The position numbers and the translations under genes are program-made. A stretch of 64,000 nucleotides of DNA, from positions 62,001 to 126,000 of the forward strand of contig NZ_FUWJ01000013.1 of assembly GCF_900167455.1 (NCBI RefSeq), written 5' to 3'. Positions within the stretch are counted from its first letter, which is position 1. The number at the start of each line of letters is the position of its first letter. This stretch comes from Enhydrobacter aerosaccus. Lineage in GTDB: Bacteria; Pseudomonadota; Alphaproteobacteria; Reyranellales; Reyranellaceae. Below the pieces are notes generated by a model, which was given only the letters and a program-made list of their open reading frames with translations, had not been told where the DNA came from and made no database searches. Shown in pieces: positions 8,449 through 17,638 of this stretch.

Positions 8449-10133
8449 GCTGCGTTCCGGTCGATGGTCGGCGCCTGGCGACGCAGACGAAGGCGTCCGC
8501 TTTCCAGACTTACGATCTGATTGATTTCCCACGCCGCATCGAGCCCGGGATGATCCTCGCGTTGATGGGCACCGCGGCTCTCGGTTCTCGCCAAGGCAGC
8601 AGCGGTGACGCTGCGTGCAACGAGAAGCATGTTCCGGAGATCGAGCCAGTCGACCAGGACCGGATCGCACGGGCTCTCCGCGGCAAGAGGCCGATCGCCT
8701 ATCTCGCTCGTTATTTCCATCAGCGCGGTTTCTGCCGCTTGGAGAGTCCGCCCTGTGCGGAAGGGACCGACCTTGTCGGACATGAGCGCCTGCAGAGTCG
8801 CTATCGTCGCGGCCGTGTTCGGCCCATCGCGCCGACTCGCGCTCCTGAGCAGATCCACCGTGCAGCGTGTCGCATCAGCCGAATAGCCGTTGGATCGCGC
8901 CAGCGCGTGCTCCGCCGCGTTCTGCCCTGCGCGCGCACCGAAAACGAACGCTTCCGTAATGGCATTGCCGGACAGGCGATTGGCACCGTTGGCGCCTCCC
9001 AAAGCCTCCCCGCAGGCAAAAAGGCCCGGCACGCGCGTGCACATCCTCTCGTCGACCCGGACGCCACCCATGTGATAGTGCGCAATCGGCGCGACCTCGA
9101 CAGGTTGAGCCGCGAGATTGATGCCGTTCGCGGCAAGCCGGTCGACGACGGGCCCGAAGGCGCGGCGGATTTCCGCCTCCGGTACATGCTGAAAGCTGAG
9201 ATAAGCGCCGCCCGCGGGACTCCCCCGACCCGCCTCGACCTCCTTGAAGATGGCATAGGTTGCCAGATCGCGGGTAAGCACATAACGACCGTCGCTGCGC
9301 GTATCCCGCGCCGCATAGTCGGTTTCGAATTCGCGCATCTCCGCATTCAGCAGCTTGCCACCGAGCTTGTAGCGAAACGGATCCCACATGATCGGATCCA
9401 TCCCGACCAGCCGTGGCGCGAGATGGCCAATCGGAAAGAACTGCACGAATTCCATGTCGATTAGCTCGGCACCTGCTCGCAGTGCCAGGGCATAACCGTC
9501 GCCGCCCATATTGGCGGAGGCGCTGTTGCGTCGATAGAGCCGGGTCAATCCGCCGGTCGCGATCACGACCGCCTTGGCGCCGATGGTGACGATCTGGCCG
9601 GTCGAGAGATGAAGGGCGGTTGCGCCGCAAGCCTCGCCGTCACGAACCGCGATATCGACGATCGCCAGTTCACTGATGCGTCGAATGCCGCCGACGGCGT
9701 TCACTCTTCCCCGGAGCGTGCGCGAGACGGCGGGGCCTGTGCTCAGAAAGTCGACATAGACGCAACGCGGCCGGTCATGGCCGGGAGCCTGTGCCTGCTT
9801 GATATGTCCGTCTTCGCGCGCCCAGCCGACCTTCCAGCTGTCCATTTCGCGAATACGGTGCGGCCCTTCCTCACACAGCATCGCCGCCAGGCGTGCATCG
9901 CAGAGGCCCCGGCCGGCCGCAAGCGTATCGGCGAGATGGTATTCCCAATGATCAGGCACCTGCTCGCCTAGCGCGGCGGCAACAGTCATCTGGGCCATCA
10001 CCGTTGCACCGCCTCGTCCCACGATGCTGCGATCTGCCAGCACGACCGACGCACCTGTGCGGGCTGCTTCCAGCGCGGCATACATGCCGGCGCCGCCTCC
10101 GCCGATGACCAGGACCTCCGTCTCCAGATGCAT
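8445..10133 (-). CDS. FAD-dependent flavoprotein, fumarate reductase/aspartate oxidase type
   Basis: A 562-residue flavoprotein. The dinucleotide-binding motif VLVIGGGGAGMYAA is at the N-terminus. AHYHMGGV carries the substrate-binding histidine. GLFACGEALGG and NGANRLSGNAITEA form the second FAD-contact region. The C-terminal helical domain with RSVTAAALARTESRGAHQREDHP is typical of SdhA, FrdA and NadB. The ATG at 10133 puts the FAD motif at residue 9 and has GGGAG upstream. It pairs with the overlapping [2Fe-2S] gene and acts in the cytoplasm. The substrate could be a dicarboxylate or another 2-enoate. There are no SdhC/D anchors, so it is unlikely to be respiratory complex II. Confidence 0.87.
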   Translation of the reverse strand: MHLETEVLVIGGGGAGMYAALEAARTGASVVLADRSIVGRGGATVMAQMTVAAALGEQVPDHWEYHLADTLAAGRGLCDARLAAMLCEEGPHRIREMDSWKVGWAREDGHIKQAQAPGHDRPRCVYVDFLSTGPAVSRTLRGRVNAVGGIRRISELAIVDIAVRDGEACGATALHLSTGQIVTIGAKAVVIATGGLTRLYRRNSASANMGGDGYALALRAGAELIDMEFVQFFPIGHLAPRLVGMDPIMWDPFRYKLGGKLLNAEMREFETDYAARDTRSDGRYVLTRDLATYAIFKEVEAGRGSPAGGAYLSFQHVPEAEIRRAFGPVVDRLAANGINLAAQPVEVAPIAHYHMGGVRVDERMCTRVPGLFACGEALGGANGANRLSGNAITEAFVFGARAGQNAAEHALARSNGYSADATRCTVDLLRSASRRDGPNTAATIATLQALMSDKVGPFRTGRTLQAAETALMEITSEIGDRPLAAESPCDPVLVDWLDLRNMLLVARSVTAAALARTESRGAHQREDHPGLDAAWEINQIVSLESGRLRLRRQAPTIDRNAA

Positions 10134-10161
10134 TACTCTACTCCCGACGCCTCTCTGCACA

Positions 10162-10689
10162 CTACGCTACATTCAGGGCCCCGACTCGCACGCCTCGCTG
10201 CCGTTCACCGCGGATCAGAATGCCTTCGCGTTCGGGATCCGTCCAAGGCGATGCGTTCTCTACTCCCACCGTGCCCGCCCTCTCGGATTCTGGAAGCGCC
10301 GTTGCATCCGCCTGCCCCACCTGCTTCAGCCAGTCGCGAGCCTCGTGAAGGCTCTTGAACAGGCTGATCGGCCCTTCGCTTTGCGTCAATCTCGCAAAGG
10401 CTTGGGGGAATCCCACCCGCCCCATATCGACGATGAAAGCGACCGGACCGCGTTTCTCATTCGACGCTGGCCGTAGCAGCTCCGCCAGCTGCATAATCTG
10501 TGCCTCGGTCCATTGTGTTCTGGCACCCGCCACCTCGAGTATCTTGGCGAACGGCCGGACCTGTGCATCAGCAAGCCGCTTGGCCATGGCCCGAACCTCT
10601 TCCGGCGTGATCGTCCCCCGCGCAACGATGGTCACGGTGCGATACAGCCGTGAGATCTCCATGTAGATCGGCAACCACGCCCTCCCCAT
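10162..10689 (-). CDS. STAS/SpoIIAA-like cytoplasmic protein
   Basis: About 175 residues. The core begins YRTVTIVARGTITPEEV, has a central FAKILEVAGARTQW strand-helix unit and ends at FKSLHEARDWL. This is the beta-alpha pattern of SpoIIAA/STAS-like proteins found in many proteobacteria. The C-terminal 40 residues are polar and probably disordered. The start is uncertain: ATG 10689 and ATG 10662 are both possible, and neither has a strong ribosome site. It is followed after 28 bp by the flavoprotein gene on the same strand, so it may share its transcript. Function is unknown. Confidence 0.6.
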   Translation of the reverse strand: MGRAWLPIYMEISRLYRTVTIVARGTITPEEVRAMAKRLADAQVRPFAKILEVAGARTQWTEAQIMQLAELLRPASNEKRGPVAFIVDMGRVGFPQAFARLTQSEGPISLFKSLHEARDWLKQVGQADATALPESERAGTVGVENASPWTDPEREGILIRGERQRGVRVGALNVA

Positions 10690-10889
10690 AGGTTTGCGAC
10701 CACGGCACGCTAACACGGGACGGGACGATCGCCGATATCGTGATCGGTGCATCTCAGGTCCGCGCCGTAGAATTGGCCACTCCCCAGCGCACGCCACCCG
10801 ACTGGCCATTGACACGAAGATATGAACCTGCGTTCATTTCTTGAGGTAGATTCCTCCTTAACTCCTGACGGCAAGGCGACGAGACGAAC

Positions 10890-11561
10890 GTGGTCTATCG
10901 GCGGACCGAAAGCGCGGCGAAGCGACAGGCGGATAAGCGAGCGCGCATCCTGACCGCAGCACGCGATCTCGTGGCCGATGGTGGATGGGCTGCCACCCAG
11001 GTGGATCACGTGGCGCTCAAGGCCGGCGTTGCCACTGGTACGGTGTACCGCCACTGGTCGTCAAAGGCAGAGCTGTGCGCCGAAATCGTCGCCATCGTTT
11101 CGGCGCGCGAGGTCGGGGTCGTGAAGGCGCTGGTCGAGGCGGATGGCTCGCCTGCAGAGAAGCTGGAATCTGCCATCCGCGTATTTGCCGGCAGAGCATT
11201 GCGCGGACGGCGCCTGGCCTATGCCCTGATCGCTGAGCCGGTCGATCCCGAGGTCGAGTCGGTGCGCCTCGACTATCGGGCGCAACTGGCGCGCTGCTTC
11301 GAGTGCGTTCTGCGGCAGGGAATCATGCGCGGCGCCTTTCCCCCGCTCGACCCAGCAGTGGCTGCAGCCTGCATCGTCGGCGCCTTCATGGAGGGATTGG
11401 TCGGCCCGCTGGCGCCGGCCAAGGGCACAGGGCCGCGCGCCGACCGGCAGCTTGTCGAACAGATCACCCAGTTTTGCCTACGGGCGAGCATCGGGACAGC
11501 CGGGAAATCAGTATCGGCTTCGGCCCAACGGCCGGCCTCGTCAGATCCGCGGAGTTCGTGA
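10890..11561 (+). CDS. TetR family transcriptional regulator
   Basis: A 223-residue TetR-type repressor. The N-terminal DNA-binding domain shows RILTAARDLVADGGW, QVDHVALKAGVATGTVYRHW and the closing SKAELCAEIV. The rest is a variable helical ligand domain with a conserved VAAACIVGAFMEG helix. The GTG at 10890 is the likely start. It is followed directly by an SDR gene whose ATG overlaps the TGA by one base (TGATG). This arrangement suggests that the regulator controls its own operon in response to the SDR's substrate. Confidence 0.88.
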   Translation: MVYRRTESAAKRQADKRARILTAARDLVADGGWAATQVDHVALKAGVATGTVYRHWSSKAELCAEIVAIVSAREVGVVKALVEADGSPAEKLESAIRVFAGRALRGRRLAYALIAEPVDPEVESVRLDYRAQLARCFECVLRQGIMRGAFPPLDPAVAAACIVGAFMEGLVGPLAPAKGTGPRADRQLVEQITQFCLRASIGTAGKSVSASAQRPASSDPRSS

Positions 11562-12352
11562 TGAATGCGCATATGGAACGATCGATGAAAAAGGCAGTCA
11601 CGCAGGATTTCGATGGCAAGGTCGCCCTCGTCACGGGCGGGGCGACCGGAATTGGTCGTGCCGCGGCGCTGGCCTTCGCATCCCGAGGCGCTTCGATCGT
11701 CATCGCCGGCCGACGCCAGACGGAAGGGGATGAGGCGATCGCCACTCTGTCGGCCATTGGCGCCAACGGTCGCTTCATTCGGACAGATGTCACGAACCCC
11801 GACGAGATCGAGATGCTGCATCGAACGATCCTCGCGGATCATGGGCGTCTCGACGTCGCCTTCAACAATGCCGGATATCAAGAGCCCCGCGCCTCCATCG
11901 CCGAGCAGGATGCGAGCCTGTACGACCGGGTATTCGATACGAACGTGCGTTCCGTCTTCCTCTGCCTGCAGCATCAGATCCGGCATATGGCGGCGCAAGG
12001 CGGCGGCGCCATCGTCGTCAATGCGTCGGTGAGTGGCCTGCGCAACCCCAACCCGGGCCTCGCCCTCTACTCGGCCTCCAAGGCGGCGGTGATCTCGCTC
12101 ACGCGCTCGGCGGCGATGGAGTCTGCCGAACAGGGAGTACGCATCAATGCCGTGGCGCCCGGCCGTGTCGTCACGGACATGATGCTGGCCTCGAAGATCA
12201 TGGATATGAGCGCGGTCGCCGCTGGCCTGCCGTTGCGGCGCATGGGTCAGCCCGAGGAAGTGGCGGAGGCAGTGGTCTGGCTGGCATCCGATGCCGCCTC
12301 GTTCGTCGTTGGCCACGTGCTTTGCACAGATGGCGGCTTCATGGCCTTGTGA
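11561..12352 (+). CDS. SDR family oxidoreductase
   Basis: A 263-residue classical short-chain dehydrogenase. It has the cofactor motif TGGATGIG near residue 25, the NNAG motif (FNNAGYQ), the catalytic YSASK, and the late NAVAPGRV segment that contacts NAD(P). VIAGRR after the second strand suggests NADPH preference (an arginine rather than an acidic residue). It is translationally coupled to the TetR gene by TGATG. The substrate is unknown. Alternative in-frame starts (ATG 11573, ATG 11585) would shorten the N-terminus by only a few residues. Confidence 0.9.
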   Translation: MNAHMERSMKKAVTQDFDGKVALVTGGATGIGRAAALAFASRGASIVIAGRRQTEGDEAIATLSAIGANGRFIRTDVTNPDEIEMLHRTILADHGRLDVAFNNAGYQEPRASIAEQDASLYDRVFDTNVRSVFLCLQHQIRHMAAQGGGAIVVNASVSGLRNPNPGLALYSASKAAVISLTRSAAMESAEQGVRINAVAPGRVVTDMMLASKIMDMSAVAAGLPLRRMGQPEEVAEAVVWLASDAASFVVGHVLCTDGGFMAL

Positions 12353-12466
12353 CGCTCGACCGCGGACGACGGATTGTAAGTTTGGCGAAAGCATTAAGGC
12401 AGCAACGGAAAGTGATCGGAAGCGTTTCGTCGGCAGGTCGTCTTCGACCTGAGGAGGAAACACCCA

Positions 12467-12754
12467 ATGACAACTCGATTTGCCTGTCTGGCTTCGATCG
12501 CGGCCATAACCCTGCTCATGCCGGTCGCCGTCAATGCTCAAGCCAACGCCGCCAGCCCACGCGCTGGTGCGTCGGATCCGAAGTATTGCGAGACGCTAGC
12601 CCAGCGCTATGCCGCGCAGCACCCGATCATGGAAGGGTCCAATGCGAGCACTGCCACCGCGATGAATGATTGCCAGTCCGATCCGCAGGGATCGACGGCG
12701 ACGCTGATGCACGCAATGCAGGACGAGAAGATCGCAATACCGCCGCGGCCGTAG
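12467..12754 (+). CDS. Small secreted protein with two cysteines
   Basis: A 95-residue exported protein. The signal peptide (CLASIAAITLLMPVAVNAQA) probably cleaves after NAQA. The mature part contains two cysteines, KYCETLAQRY and NDCQSD, that could form a disulfide. GAGGAGG sits just upstream of the ATG, and a strong hairpin follows the stop, so this is a single-gene unit. The family is not recognised. Confidence 0.65.
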   Translation: MTTRFACLASIAAITLLMPVAVNAQANAASPRAGASDPKYCETLAQRYAAQHPIMEGSNASTATAMNDCQSDPQGSTATLMHAMQDEKIAIPPRP

Positions 12755-12762
12755 CGCGAACC

Positions 12763-12795
12763 GGTGCTCCGCTTCCGGGGAGCGGAGCACCCTTT
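12763..12795 (+). terminator. Hairpin downstream of small secreted protein gene
   Basis: A perfect 11-bp stem, GGTGCTCCGCT (12763-12773) and AGCGGAGCACC (12781-12791), encloses a 7-base loop. It begins nine bases after the stop codon. The T-run is poor (CTTTG), so it is either a weak intrinsic terminator or a 3'-stabilising hairpin. Confidence 0.6.
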
Positions 12796-13031
12796 GCCCC
12801 GGCCGTTATTCACCCTTTTTGGATCCACGCAAAATGGCCGCCATCGAGGAAGAGGCGCGCCCCTCGATGCTTTTGCGGTCAACTGAACTGCAATCTTCGT
12901 CAAAGAAACTACACGGCCGGAAAGCGGCGGCCTATAAATGTCGGCACGGGATAAGGGCAGTGGACCGCACAAAGACGCCGAAGTCGACAACGGCGGCACG
13001 CGGTTCGAGACGGATTCGGGGGAGATACGAC

Positions 13032-14336
13032 ATGTCATTGGGCGCTGCTTCGGAAGCGCTGGCACTTGCGGATGTGCCGGCCGAACCACCTGCCCCTTGG
13101 GCACGACAAGCCTTGGCCGGTGCCATCGGCAACGTGCTGGAGTGGTACGACTTCGCTGTGTACGGCTTCTTCGCGGCGATTTTCGGCAAGAACTTCTTTC
13201 CGGCCGGATCTGCGGTCATCTCGCTGGCCGCCGCCTTCGGCGTGTTTGCCGCGGCCTTCATCATGCGTCCGATCGGCGGCGCCTTGTTCGGCCATATCGG
13301 GGACCGTTTAGGCCGCAAGACTGCATTGCTGACATCGGCAGGACTGATGACGGCGGCAACCGTCGCGATCGGTTTCCTGCCGACCTTTGCCCAGATCGGA
13401 GTCATGGCGCCGCTGCTCCTCATCGTCATGCGGATGCTGCAGGGACTGGCGGTGGGCGGCGAGTTCTCCACCTCCATCGTGTTCCTGGTCGAGGGAGCCG
13501 ACCCGCGTCGTCGCGGTCTTTTGGGCAGCCTCGCTTCCATGGGCGCCAGTTCAGGCATACTCCTCGGCTCTGGCGTTGGAGCCTTCGAATCCTGGCTTCT
13601 CAGCCAAGCACAGCTCGAGTCATGGGGATGGCGCCTCCCTTTTCTGGCAGGATCGGTGCTGGGGGGATCCGCCTTCATCCTGCGGCGCGTCCTGTCCAAT
13701 GACGAGCCGCCACAACCGGTGAGGCACAGACTTCCGCTCGTCGAGGCCCTGAGCAGCGATTGGCGCGACATCCTGCGAGGCGGGATCGCCTGTGCATCCT
13801 TCGCCACCAGCATCTATCTCATCACCGTCTACCTCGTGACGATGATGCAACAGGTGGACGGCCTGCCGGCCTCGAGGGCCTTGGAGATCAACACGGTTTG
13901 CCTCCTGGTCGCCGTCACGGCAACGCCCTGCTTCGGCATGCTGTCCGACCGGGTCGGCCGCAAGCCCGTGCTGATGGCCTCCGTGATCGGGACGATCCTG
14001 CTATCGTGGCCTCTCTTCTGGCTGTTGTTGCGGCACGACGTCTTTTCGATCCTGTTTGCCCAGATCGTGTTCGCCCTGCTGATCGGGGCGTGGGCCGGCC
14101 CCATGGAGGCGACGCTCGTCGAACTCTATCGCGGCCGGACACGCTGCACGGCCCTGTCGCTCAGCTACAACCTCGCCTTTGCCTTGCTGGGAGGAACCGC
14201 CCCCATCGTTGCCGTCTATCTCGTCAGCGAAGAGCATGCGAATTTTGGCCCGGCTTTCTACCTTATGGGAACGGCGCTGATCTCGCTGATCGGCCTGCTG
14301 ACTATCCCCGATCGCACCGGCCAGCCATTGCGATAG
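13032..14336 (+). CDS. MFS transporter, metabolite:H+ symporter (MHS) type
   Basis: A 434-residue, roughly 12-helix transporter. The early NVLEWYDFAVYGFFA segment is the signature of the ProP/ShiA/KgtP group. The loop GHIGDRLGRKTAL is the MFS motif between helices 2 and 3, and its repeat SDRVGRKPVL lies in the second half. RMLQGLAVGGEFSTS is also typical of MHS members. The start ATG 13032 has GGGGGAG upstream. It precedes the guanine deaminase gene by 71 bp on the same strand, so purine or organic-acid uptake is plausible but not proven. Confidence 0.9.
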   Translation: MSLGAASEALALADVPAEPPAPWARQALAGAIGNVLEWYDFAVYGFFAAIFGKNFFPAGSAVISLAAAFGVFAAAFIMRPIGGALFGHIGDRLGRKTALLTSAGLMTAATVAIGFLPTFAQIGVMAPLLLIVMRMLQGLAVGGEFSTSIVFLVEGADPRRRGLLGSLASMGASSGILLGSGVGAFESWLLSQAQLESWGWRLPFLAGSVLGGSAFILRRVLSNDEPPQPVRHRLPLVEALSSDWRDILRGGIACASFATSIYLITVYLVTMMQQVDGLPASRALEINTVCLLVAVTATPCFGMLSDRVGRKPVLMASVIGTILLSWPLFWLLLRHDVFSILFAQIVFALLIGAWAGPMEATLVELYRGRTRCTALSLSYNLAFALLGGTAPIVAVYLVSEEHANFGPAFYLMGTALISLIGLLTIPDRTGQPLR

Positions 14337-14407
14337 AAGCGTCGGAGCGCGTCGGCATCACCGCCGCCTGCATCGGATAGCCCAGTGGAGCGGAAGAGAC
14401 AGCATCA

Positions 14408-15805
14408 ATGACCACCATCGGCATCAGGGGCGCGTTCTTCGATTTCATCGACGACCCGTGGAAGCATATTGGCGCCGAGCACGAGGCGGCCCGGTTCCAC
14501 GCCGACGGTCTCCTGGTGATCGACGATGGCAAGATCGTCGATTTCGGCCTCTACGATCACCTGTCCGAGCGCCATCGCGGGCTCGAGATCACCACCATTC
14601 GGGACCGGCTGATCCTTCCCGGCTTCATCGATGGTCATATCCACTTTCCGCAAACCCGGGTGCTCGGTGCCTTCGGCCAGCAGCTGCTGCCCTGGCTGCA
14701 GGTCTGGGTCTTCCCGGAGGAATTGAAATATCGCGATCGCGACTATGCCAGGGAAGCCGCCGGCCGCTTTTTCGATGCGCTTCTCGCAGCAGGAACGACG
14801 ACCTGTCAGACCTTCACCACCAGTTCGCCGGTCTCGACGGAGGAGCTGTTCGAAGAGTCGGAGCGCCGCAACATGCGCATCATCGCCGGTCTCACCGGTA
14901 TCGACCGGAAAGCTCCAGCCGAGATGCTCAACGCGCCGGAAGGTTTCTACAACGAGAGCAAGCGTCTGATCGAGCGCTATCACCGAAGCGGACGCAGCCT
15001 CTACGCGATCACGCCGCGCTTTGCCTATGGCGCCTCTTCCGAGCTCCTCGCGGCGTGCGAGAGGCTCAAGCGGGAGCACCCCGATTGCTGGGTGAACACG
15101 CATATCTCCGAGAATCCCAGCGAGATCCGCGGCGTGCTGGCAGACCATGGCGATTGCACGGATTATCTGGGCGTCTACGAGAAATACGGGCTGGTCGGGC
15201 CGAAGTTCTCAGGCGGTCATGGCGTCTGGCTGTCCGACGACGAGTTCCGACGGCTGTCGAAAAGCGGTGGTGCTTTGACCTTCTGCCCCTGCTCCAACCT
15301 GTTCCTGGGCAGCGGCCTGTTCCGCCTCGGGCGCGCCACTGACCCGCAAGCCCGGGTCAGGCTGTCGTGGGGAACCGATATCGGCGGCGGCAACCGCTTC
15401 TCGCTGCTGCACGCCCTCGAGGAGGGGTACAAGGTCGGCATGTGCAACAACACCTTGCTGGACGGCAGCATCGACCCGACCCGACAGGATCTCGCCGAGG
15501 CCGAGCGCAACAAGGTGTCGCCCTATCGCGGCTTCTGGTCGATCACACTGGGCGGCGCACAGGGTCTCTACATCGACGATCTGGTTGGAAACTTCCAACC
15601 CGGGAAGGAAGCCGACTTCGTCGTGCTCGACTGGAACGGCGGTCAGGCCGCACAAGCCTGGCATCAATCGCTGGTCGTCGAGAAAGAAGGTCCACAGACG
15701 ATGGAGCAGGTCGCCAACCTGCTGTTCGGAATCATGATGGTCGGCGATGACCGCGCTGTCGACGAGACCTGGATCATGGGCAAGCGGCTGTACAAGAAAG
15801 GGTGA
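14408..15805 (+). CDS. guaD: Guanine deaminase
   Basis: A 465-residue amidohydrolase that converts guanine to xanthine and ammonia. Metal and substrate motifs are in order: PGFIDGHIHFPQ (two zinc-binding histidines), VNTHISEN (zinc histidine), GGHGVWLSDDE (further histidine), and LSWGTDIGGGNRFS, the segment that separates guanine deaminases from related amidohydrolases. Length and motif spacing match the family. The ATG 14408 has GGAAGAG upstream. The MHS transporter upstream may share its transcript. The context suggests use of guanine as nitrogen source. Confidence 0.93.
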   Translation: MTTIGIRGAFFDFIDDPWKHIGAEHEAARFHADGLLVIDDGKIVDFGLYDHLSERHRGLEITTIRDRLILPGFIDGHIHFPQTRVLGAFGQQLLPWLQVWVFPEELKYRDRDYAREAAGRFFDALLAAGTTTCQTFTTSSPVSTEELFEESERRNMRIIAGLTGIDRKAPAEMLNAPEGFYNESKRLIERYHRSGRSLYAITPRFAYGASSELLAACERLKREHPDCWVNTHISENPSEIRGVLADHGDCTDYLGVYEKYGLVGPKFSGGHGVWLSDDEFRRLSKSGGALTFCPCSNLFLGSGLFRLGRATDPQARVRLSWGTDIGGGNRFSLLHALEEGYKVGMCNNTLLDGSIDPTRQDLAEAERNKVSPYRGFWSITLGGAQGLYIDDLVGNFQPGKEADFVVLDWNGGQAAQAWHQSLVVEKEGPQTMEQVANLLFGIMMVGDDRAVDETWIMGKRLYKKG

Positions 15806-15847
15806 ACCGGCACGCCACCACCCGCGGCAAGACCAGTTTGAAGAACT

Positions 15848-17503
15848 TCAACCCGCCAGCATCAGCGCGCTGGCGCGTTCCGCCACGGCAATCACGGCAG
15901 CATTGATCATGGCGGCAGGGAGGCTCGGCATCACCGAAGCATCGACGACGCGCAGTCCGGCCACCCCCGTGACGCGCAGGGCCTCGTCGACGACGGCGCC
16001 AATGCGGCAGGTACCGATCGGATGATGGAATGGTCGGGCGGCCCGGCGAATGAAATCGGCGCGGGTGGCGCGATCCGCCCAGGCGGACCCCGGATAGACT
16101 TCCGCCTCGCGCCAGTCATCGAAGGCACGAGCGGAGCCGATCTCGCGCGCCAGGTTTACTGCCGTCTCCAGGCTGGAGAGATCGGCCGGGTCCGACAGGA
16201 AGTTCGGATCGATCAGCGGCGACGCCAACGGATCGGCAGAGGCGAGCCGGACAGTGCCGCGGCTGCGGGGCTGCATCAGGCAGGGCACCAGCGTATAGGC
16301 CGGTGCCGGCATCGCTCCGACGACGGGCTGCACGAACGGCAGCGACAGGCACATGATGAGATGGTCCGGCGCTTGCCTAGGATCGGCGGGCGGCACATAG
16401 AGCAGCGCATCGGCATGATTGAAGTGCGAGCGCGAGACTTCGCGCCGTGCGCGATACGCCACGCCGGCCAGCAGCACATGGTCCTCGAGATGTTGGCCGA
16501 CCTCGGGCAGATCGACAGCAACCGGAATGCCCATCGACCGCAGGGCCGGCGCCGGCCCGATCCCCGACACCATCAGCAGTCGGGGCGAATCGATGGCTCC
16601 CGCCGAGAGAACGACCTCCCCGTCTGTCCTGACGATCCTGTCCGCGAGGCGCACACCGACGCAGCGCCCACCCTCGATGACAAGACCGAGCACCGGCGTG
16701 TCGGCGAGCAGGTCGACCGCGGCGCCGTCGAGACTGTCCAGGAAGGCGCAGGCAGAATCGTGCCGGACATAATCGCCATCACTGAACTTCACGCTCAACT
16801 GATTCCAGCCGACACCGGTTCGAACCGCGCCGCCGAGATCGGCCGTCCGGGCAAAGCCCCGCTCTTCTGCCGCGGCGACGAACGCGGCGGCGACCGGGGT
16901 ACGTTCGGCCACATCGGCAAGCGACAGGACATGGAGCGGGCCTTCTCCGCCGCGCCAGGTGTCGCCGCCGCCTGAAAACATCTCCGCGCGCTTGAAGAAT
17001 GGGAGCAGGTCAGCATGACGCCATCCCGCCGGCCAACGGTCATATGCTGCAGGGTGACCGGCCTGATAGGCGAGCGCGTTGATCACGCTCGATCCGCCTA
17101 CGGCCTTGCCGCGCGGATAGGGAACCACCCGACCGCCCAGTCCCGCTTGCGGCACCGTCACGTATCGCCAGTCGAGCGGCCCGCCGGACAGCGTCGGCCA
17201 TTGCGGCGGATCGGCGACTGCCGGCAATCGGCTGTGACCGCCAGCCTCGATCACCAGCACGCGCCGCCCCGCTTGGCCGAGGCGATGCGCGACCACACAG
17301 CCCGCCGATCCGGCACCGACGATGATGACGTCATAGGCAGGCCGCAGCTGATCCGCCGAGCTGAGAGACCTGGCGCCGGTCGCAGCCTCGGCCGGCGTGC
17401 CGAGGCCAGCCAGCGCCAGCCCCGACCCGAGCGCCATGGCGGCGCGGCGCTTCAAGCCTTGTCTCTCGTCGCCGCTCGCGACGTCGGTATCGCTGCTTTC
17501 CAT
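15848..17503 (-). CDS. GMC family oxidoreductase with Tat-like signal
   Basis: A 551-residue FAD flavoprotein of the glucose-methanol-choline family. The N-terminus carries KRRAAMALGSGLALAGLG, a twin-arginine-type export signal, so the enzyme is probably periplasmic. FAD motif VIIVGAGSAGCVVAHRL is near residue 58. GMC signature 1 is around GGSSVINALAYQ, and signature 2 around LSAGAIDSPRLLMVSGIG. The C-terminal FHHPIGTCRIG has the active-site histidine, and PAAMINAAVIAVAE carries the second conserved position. It probably oxidises a primary or secondary alcohol. It converges with guanine deaminase and is otherwise unlinked. Confidence 0.9.
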   Translation of the reverse strand: MESSDTDVASGDERQGLKRRAAMALGSGLALAGLGTPAEAATGARSLSSADQLRPAYDVIIVGAGSAGCVVAHRLGQAGRRVLVIEAGGHSRLPAVADPPQWPTLSGGPLDWRYVTVPQAGLGGRVVPYPRGKAVGGSSVINALAYQAGHPAAYDRWPAGWRHADLLPFFKRAEMFSGGGDTWRGGEGPLHVLSLADVAERTPVAAAFVAAAEERGFARTADLGGAVRTGVGWNQLSVKFSDGDYVRHDSACAFLDSLDGAAVDLLADTPVLGLVIEGGRCVGVRLADRIVRTDGEVVLSAGAIDSPRLLMVSGIGPAPALRSMGIPVAVDLPEVGQHLEDHVLLAGVAYRARREVSRSHFNHADALLYVPPADPRQAPDHLIMCLSLPFVQPVVGAMPAPAYTLVPCLMQPRSRGTVRLASADPLASPLIDPNFLSDPADLSSLETAVNLAREIGSARAFDDWREAEVYPGSAWADRATRADFIRRAARPFHHPIGTCRIGAVVDEALRVTGVAGLRVVDASVMPSLPAAMINAAVIAVAERASALMLAG

Positions 17504-17638
17504 TGTCAGACGTTGCTCACGGAATGAAACGTGGTCGCCTCATCCTGATTACCCGCGTGGGGACTCTTGGACAATCGACGTTACGGTTCTCGGCTCGGCG
17601 TATGGGTCCAGTCACCTTGCGCCGAAGAACGCGGTCGC

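Noticed and set aside
11273-12541. Long minus-strand frame opposite the TetR/SDR genes
   Set aside because: It mirrors two genes with clear motifs on the other strand and has no domain of its own.
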